A stretch of DNA of 16,531 bases from assembly GCF_009725235.1 (NCBI RefSeq), contig NZ_WJFC01000267.1:1-16531 (forward strand). Reading direction: 5' to 3'. Under the pieces are notes generated by a model. The model saw nothing but the letters and a program-made list of their open reading frames with translations, had not been told where the DNA came from and made no database searches. Positions 13,968-16,531 of this stretch are shown here, one piece after another. Position 1 is the stretch's first letter. Each line of letters starts with the position of its first letter. A program made the position numbers and the translations under genes. Source of the stretch: Scytonema sp. UIC 10036. Lineage in GTDB: Bacteria; Cyanobacteriota; Cyanobacteriia; Cyanobacteriales; Nostocaceae.

Positions 13968-15023
13968 ATGAGTACAGTATTCAGGGAATTACTAAAAAAG
14001 GTAGGCAGTGGCGAACACACCTCTGAGAGTTTAACTCGTGCTGAAGCAGCCACAGCAACAAGGATGATGCTACTGGAAGAAGCAACACCAGCCCAAATAG
14101 GAGCGTTTCTGATTGCTCACCGGATTAAACGTCCTACGGCAGAAGAGATAGCAGGTATGTTGGACGTATATCATGAATTGGGACCAAAATTACAACCAAT
14201 TACTAGCGATCGCAAAGCGATTGTTTTGGGCATACCTTATGATGGTAGAACTCGCACTGCTCCTATTAGCCCTGTAACAGCTTTGCTACTTGCGGTATCC
14301 GGACAGCCAGTGGTTATGCATGGCGGCGATCGCAAACCCACTAAGTACGGTTTACCATTAATAGATATCTGGCAAGGGTTAGGTGTCGATTGGGCTGAGT
14401 TGTCATTAGCAAAAACCCAGCACGTATTTGAGCAAACTGGAATAGGATTTATTTATACACCTAAGCATTTTCCATTAACTGAAAGTCTTTGGGAATATCG
14501 CGATCAGATAGGTAAGCGTCCTCCGTTTGCGACAATGGAATTGATTTGGTGTCCTTATGCGGGGGATGTTCACATTATCACCGGATTCGTTCATCCACCG
14601 ACAGAAGGTTTATTCCAAACGGTACTGGCACTGCAAGGAGTTACCTATTTTACAACAATAAAGGGTTTGGAGGGGAGTTGCGACTTACCACGCGATCGCA
14701 CAGCGATCGTTGGTTTAGGAGGAGCAACACCGAAAGAAGCAGTTACAGCACCCATAGAACGATTGCATTTAGCCGCCCGCGATTGTGGCTTTGCTATGAA
14801 AAATGTACCCCTAGGTTCTTTGGAAGAACTGGTTGCGAGTATAAAGGGAGTCTTAGATGGAAAACCTTCAGAACTTATGGACACAGCTTTATGGAATGGA
14901 GGATTTTACCTCTGGCGTTCCGGAATTTGTTCGGATATGCAAGAGGGTATAGCCAAAGCCAAAAAATTATTAACAAGTGGTGCAGTTGCTGAAAAACTTC
15001 AAGAACTTTCTCAAAGAATTTAG
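13968..15023 (+). CDS. cnaT: Anthranilate phosphoribosyltransferase-like regulator CnaT
   Basis: A 351-residue protein of the glycosyltransferase family 3/TrpD fold. The N-terminal helical bundle is typical (SLTRAEAATATRMMLLEEAT, PAQIGAFLIAHRIKRPTAEE, IAGMLDVYHE). Where anthranilate phosphoribosyltransferase has its PRPP loop GTGGD, this protein has GIPYDG (88-93), and the later KHGN is MHGGD (117-121), so ordinary TrpD activity is doubtful. In Anabaena 7120 cnaT (all0601), next to ntcB, encodes such a protein and is required for expression of the nir operon by an unknown mechanism. Position directly after ntcB supports the same identity. It may be cotranscribed with ntcB through the fold-back array; no separate promoter motif or Shine-Dalgarno is seen. 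Confidence 0.87.
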   Translation: MSTVFRELLKKVGSGEHTSESLTRAEAATATRMMLLEEATPAQIGAFLIAHRIKRPTAEEIAGMLDVYHELGPKLQPITSDRKAIVLGIPYDGRTRTAPISPVTALLLAVSGQPVVMHGGDRKPTKYGLPLIDIWQGLGVDWAELSLAKTQHVFEQTGIGFIYTPKHFPLTESLWEYRDQIGKRPPFATMELIWCPYAGDVHIITGFVHPPTEGLFQTVLALQGVTYFTTIKGLEGSCDLPRDRTAIVGLGGATPKEAVTAPIERLHLAARDCGFAMKNVPLGSLEELVASIKGVLDGKPSELMDTALWNGGFYLWRSGICSDMQEGIAKAKKLLTSGAVAEKLQELSQRI

Positions 15024-15029
15024 TCAAGT

Positions 15030-15118
15030 GTCATTTGTCAAGTGTCATTTGTCATTAGCCATTAGCCATTAGCAATTAACCATTAGCAATTAGCCATTAG
15101 CCATTAGCAATTAGCCAT
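15030..15118. repeat. Heptamer array between convergent cnaT and the MBL-fold gene
   Basis: Two GTCATTT-type units (about 15030-15053) run into TTAGCCA/TTAGCAA units (15053-15118). The stop codon of the minus-strand MBL-fold gene (TAA, 15113-15111) lies inside the array. It is the same unit family as the nrtA-nrtB array, here with one arm only. Confidence 0.9.
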
Positions 15119-16010
15119 TTGTCACTGTTAAAACCAAGCCCTCACGAGCTAATATTGCTTTGGGAAAGATGGATTGAACCTCAGTTTGCACTTCATCAAG
15201 AAAATCATCACAGTCATCTGGATGATGGTGAGAAATGACAAGCAATTTAGCATCAAGATGTTGAGCTAAATCAACAGCCGTCTGCCAATAAATTTCTGTA
15301 TGCTGGTGGATGCGTATAGATGGGGGTGTGTAGGTTGCATTAGCAATCAATAAATTTGCGCCTTTGGTGAGTTGTGCAATGTGTTCTAGATCTGTGTCGC
15401 TTAAGCTGTGATGTAAATCTGTAATATAAGCAACACTATACTCTTGCCAAGTCACTCGGTAGCCTACTGATTTTTGGTGATGATTAATTAATGCTGTTGC
15501 GATCGTAATATCATCTACCTTAAAAACCTTCCCTGGGGCAAAATTATGAAAGTGCAGATCTGATTGCATAATTTGTAATGGGTAGGGAAAGTGCGGTTGG
15601 AGCATTTGATCGCAAAGGCATTGTTTGATAGAGGCTCCATTCAACGCTGCTGTCCCATAAATATGGAAACAATTTTCTGCAAGAAATGCAGGTGCAAAAA
15701 AGGGAAATCCTTGAATGCGGTTTGATTGGGAGTTTGTAAAGAATACATGAGCTTCTATCGTCTCAGGAAGCCTACTTCTCCCAAGTAAACGTAAACCAGT
15801 ACCCCCATCAAAAATTAAGTGTTTTTTGCCAACTCGCATCTCTACGCAAGCGGTATTGCCACCATATCGACTGGTGTTACTACCAGGGCTGGGAATCAAA
15901 CCCCGCACCCCCCAAAATTGCACTACAAAGTCCAATGCTGGGTTTTCAACTGGAGTCAGTTGCTCTTGAGTTAAATAGTTTTGAAGAGGCGAAAGTTCAG
16001 AGTTTGGCAT
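15111..16010 (-). CDS. Metallo-beta-lactamase-fold protein with degenerate metal site
   Basis: A 299-residue protein of the metallo-beta-lactamase superfamily, subgroup beginning FWGVRG.IPSPG...YGGNT. The fold core is clear: FWGVRGLIPSPGSNTSRYGG, LIFDGGTGLRLLG, and the C-terminal LLVISHHHPDDCDDFLDEV. The usual HTHWDHIQGFPFF motif is TNSQSNRIQGFPFF: the four metal ligands of HxHxDH are replaced by Asn93, Gln95, Asn97 and Arg98. Asp198 and His261/His262 remain, so the site is incomplete and hydrolase activity is doubtful. The frame opens at a TTG (16019); the ATG at 16010 is preferred. It starts 11 nt after the panD stop and is probably cotranscribed. Function unknown. Confidence 0.83.
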   Translation of the reverse strand: MPNSELSPLQNYLTQEQLTPVENPALDFVVQFWGVRGLIPSPGSNTSRYGGNTACVEMRVGKKHLIFDGGTGLRLLGRSRLPETIEAHVFFTNSQSNRIQGFPFFAPAFLAENCFHIYGTAALNGASIKQCLCDQMLQPHFPYPLQIMQSDLHFHNFAPGKVFKVDDITIATALINHHQKSVGYRVTWQEYSVAYITDLHHSLSDTDLEHIAQLTKGANLLIANATYTPPSIRIHQHTEIYWQTAVDLAQHLDAKLLVISHHHPDDCDDFLDEVQTEVQSIFPKAILAREGLVLTVTNG

Positions 16011-16021
16011 GTTCGTCAAAA

Positions 16022-16405
16022 TTAAGTCCTACTGAGCAGCTCGTCGTAACGTCGCACTTCCATTAGTCGGTTTGTTTCATCCACAAGGACTACGGTGGGA
16101 GAGTGAGTTTTTGACTCTTCCAAACTGAACTGCCCGTAAGACATTATAATCAAGCGATCGCCCATAATGCCCAGACGTGCTGCTGCTCCATTCAACTCAA
16201 TCGCTCCAGAATTGGCTGGTGCTGGAATCGCATAAGTAGTAAAACGCTCGCCATTGTTAATGTTCACTACATGCACGTACTCATAAGGTAGGATACCAGC
16301 TTTATCCATCAGAAGGCTATCGATGCTAATACTTCCCACATAGTTAATGTTTGCTGCTGTGAGAGTGCAATTGTGAATTTTTGCTAAGAGGAGCGTGCGC
16401 TGCAT
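16022..16405 (-). CDS. panD: Aspartate 1-decarboxylase PanD
   Basis: Converts L-aspartate to beta-alanine for pantothenate and coenzyme A synthesis. The 127-residue proenzyme has the normal length. It shows the self-cleavage site Gly24-Ser25 (NYVGSISID), which yields the pyruvoyl group on Ser25, plus the conserved Lys9 (LLAKIH) and Tyr58 ([10 protein letters not shown]). The C-terminal part contains the expected [20 protein letters not shown]. It is first of a likely two-gene unit with the MBL-fold protein. No Shine-Dalgarno is visible before the ATG. Confidence 0.96.
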   Translation of the reverse strand: MQRTLLLAKIHNCTLTAANINYVGSISIDSLLMDKAGILPYEYVHVVNINNGERFTTYAIPAPANSGAIELNGAAARLGIMGDRLIIMSYGQFSLEESKTHSPTVVLVDETNRLMEVRRYDELLSRT

Positions 16406-16427
16406 TGCAAAACAGTTATGAGGTATC

Positions 16428-16450
16428 AGTTATAAGTCTAAATTATAACT
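16428..16450. promoter_or_regulatory. Inverted repeat upstream of panD
   Basis: AGTTATAA (16428-16435), a 7-nt loop, and TTATAACT (16443-16450) form a perfect 8-bp dyad centred about 34 bp upstream of the panD start. It could be an operator or a leader hairpin; nothing identifies a binding protein. Confidence 0.35.
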
Positions 16451-16512
16451 CAGGGAGTAGGGTATAGGGGGTAGGGTGTAGGAGGTAGGGGGTAGGGTGT
16501 AGGGAGTAGGGA
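16451..16512. repeat. GTAGGGN-type heptamer array
   Basis: Units such as GAGTAGG, GTAGGGT and GTAGGAG repeat with a 7-bp period. The array is a different sequence class from the TTAGTGG arrays and lies upstream of panD. Confidence 0.8.
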
Positions 16513-16531
16513 ATTTTTTATTCCATCGTTA

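Overview
The window looks like chromosomal DNA of a filamentous, heterocyst-type cyanobacterium (Nostocales or a close relative). The grounds are eleven HIP1 octamers (GCGATCGC at 2565, 8966, 9892, 10617, 10710, 11409, 12911, 14206, 14326, 14692 and 16154), many heptameric short tandem repeat (STRR) arrays between genes, AT-rich intergenic DNA, NtcA-type promoters, and a gene set matching the nitrate-assimilation region of Anabaena/Nostoc. The genus cannot be fixed by eye.

Layout. Left part, minus strand (read from right to left): nrtA-nrtB-nrtC-nrtD (nitrate/nitrite ABC importer, 7484 to 2216), terminator hairpins, then nirA (ferredoxin-nitrite reductase, 1651 to 74) with its own promoter. 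Centre (about 8080-10345): an accessory insert. It holds a MazF/PemK-type toxin-antitoxin pair and a decayed CHAT-domain (caspase-like) gene that is itself broken by a 386-bp MITE. The insert is bracketed by a 132-bp direct repeat made of the promoter and first codons of nirB. Right part: nirB (HEAT repeats, plus), a zinc-dependent dehydrogenase (minus), ntcB (LysR activator, plus), cnaT (anthranilate phosphoribosyltransferase-like regulator, plus), then panD followed by a metallo-beta-lactamase-fold protein (both minus).

How it works together. NrtABCD imports nitrate and NirA reduces nitrite to ammonium. The nitrate reductase gene narB is not in the window. NtcA (gene not here) would drive transcription at three sites with the exact class II architecture GTAN8TAC-N22-TAN3T: before nirA, before nrtA and before ntcB. 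Candidate NtcB operators (TGCAN5TGCA and near variants) lie upstream of the NtcA sites of nirA and nrtA. NtcB and CnaT are known positive factors for nir expression in Anabaena, and NirB a known negative factor that also supports nitrite reductase activity.

Most unusual points: the duplicated nirB 5' end around the insert; an NtcA site at nrtA with a correctly spaced -10 on both sides and a terminator on the divergent side (candidate small RNA); heptamer arrays that fold back on themselves and supply stop codons; and an MBL-fold protein whose HxHxDH metal motif is wholly substituted. I saw no tRNA, rRNA, CRISPR or intact transposase gene.
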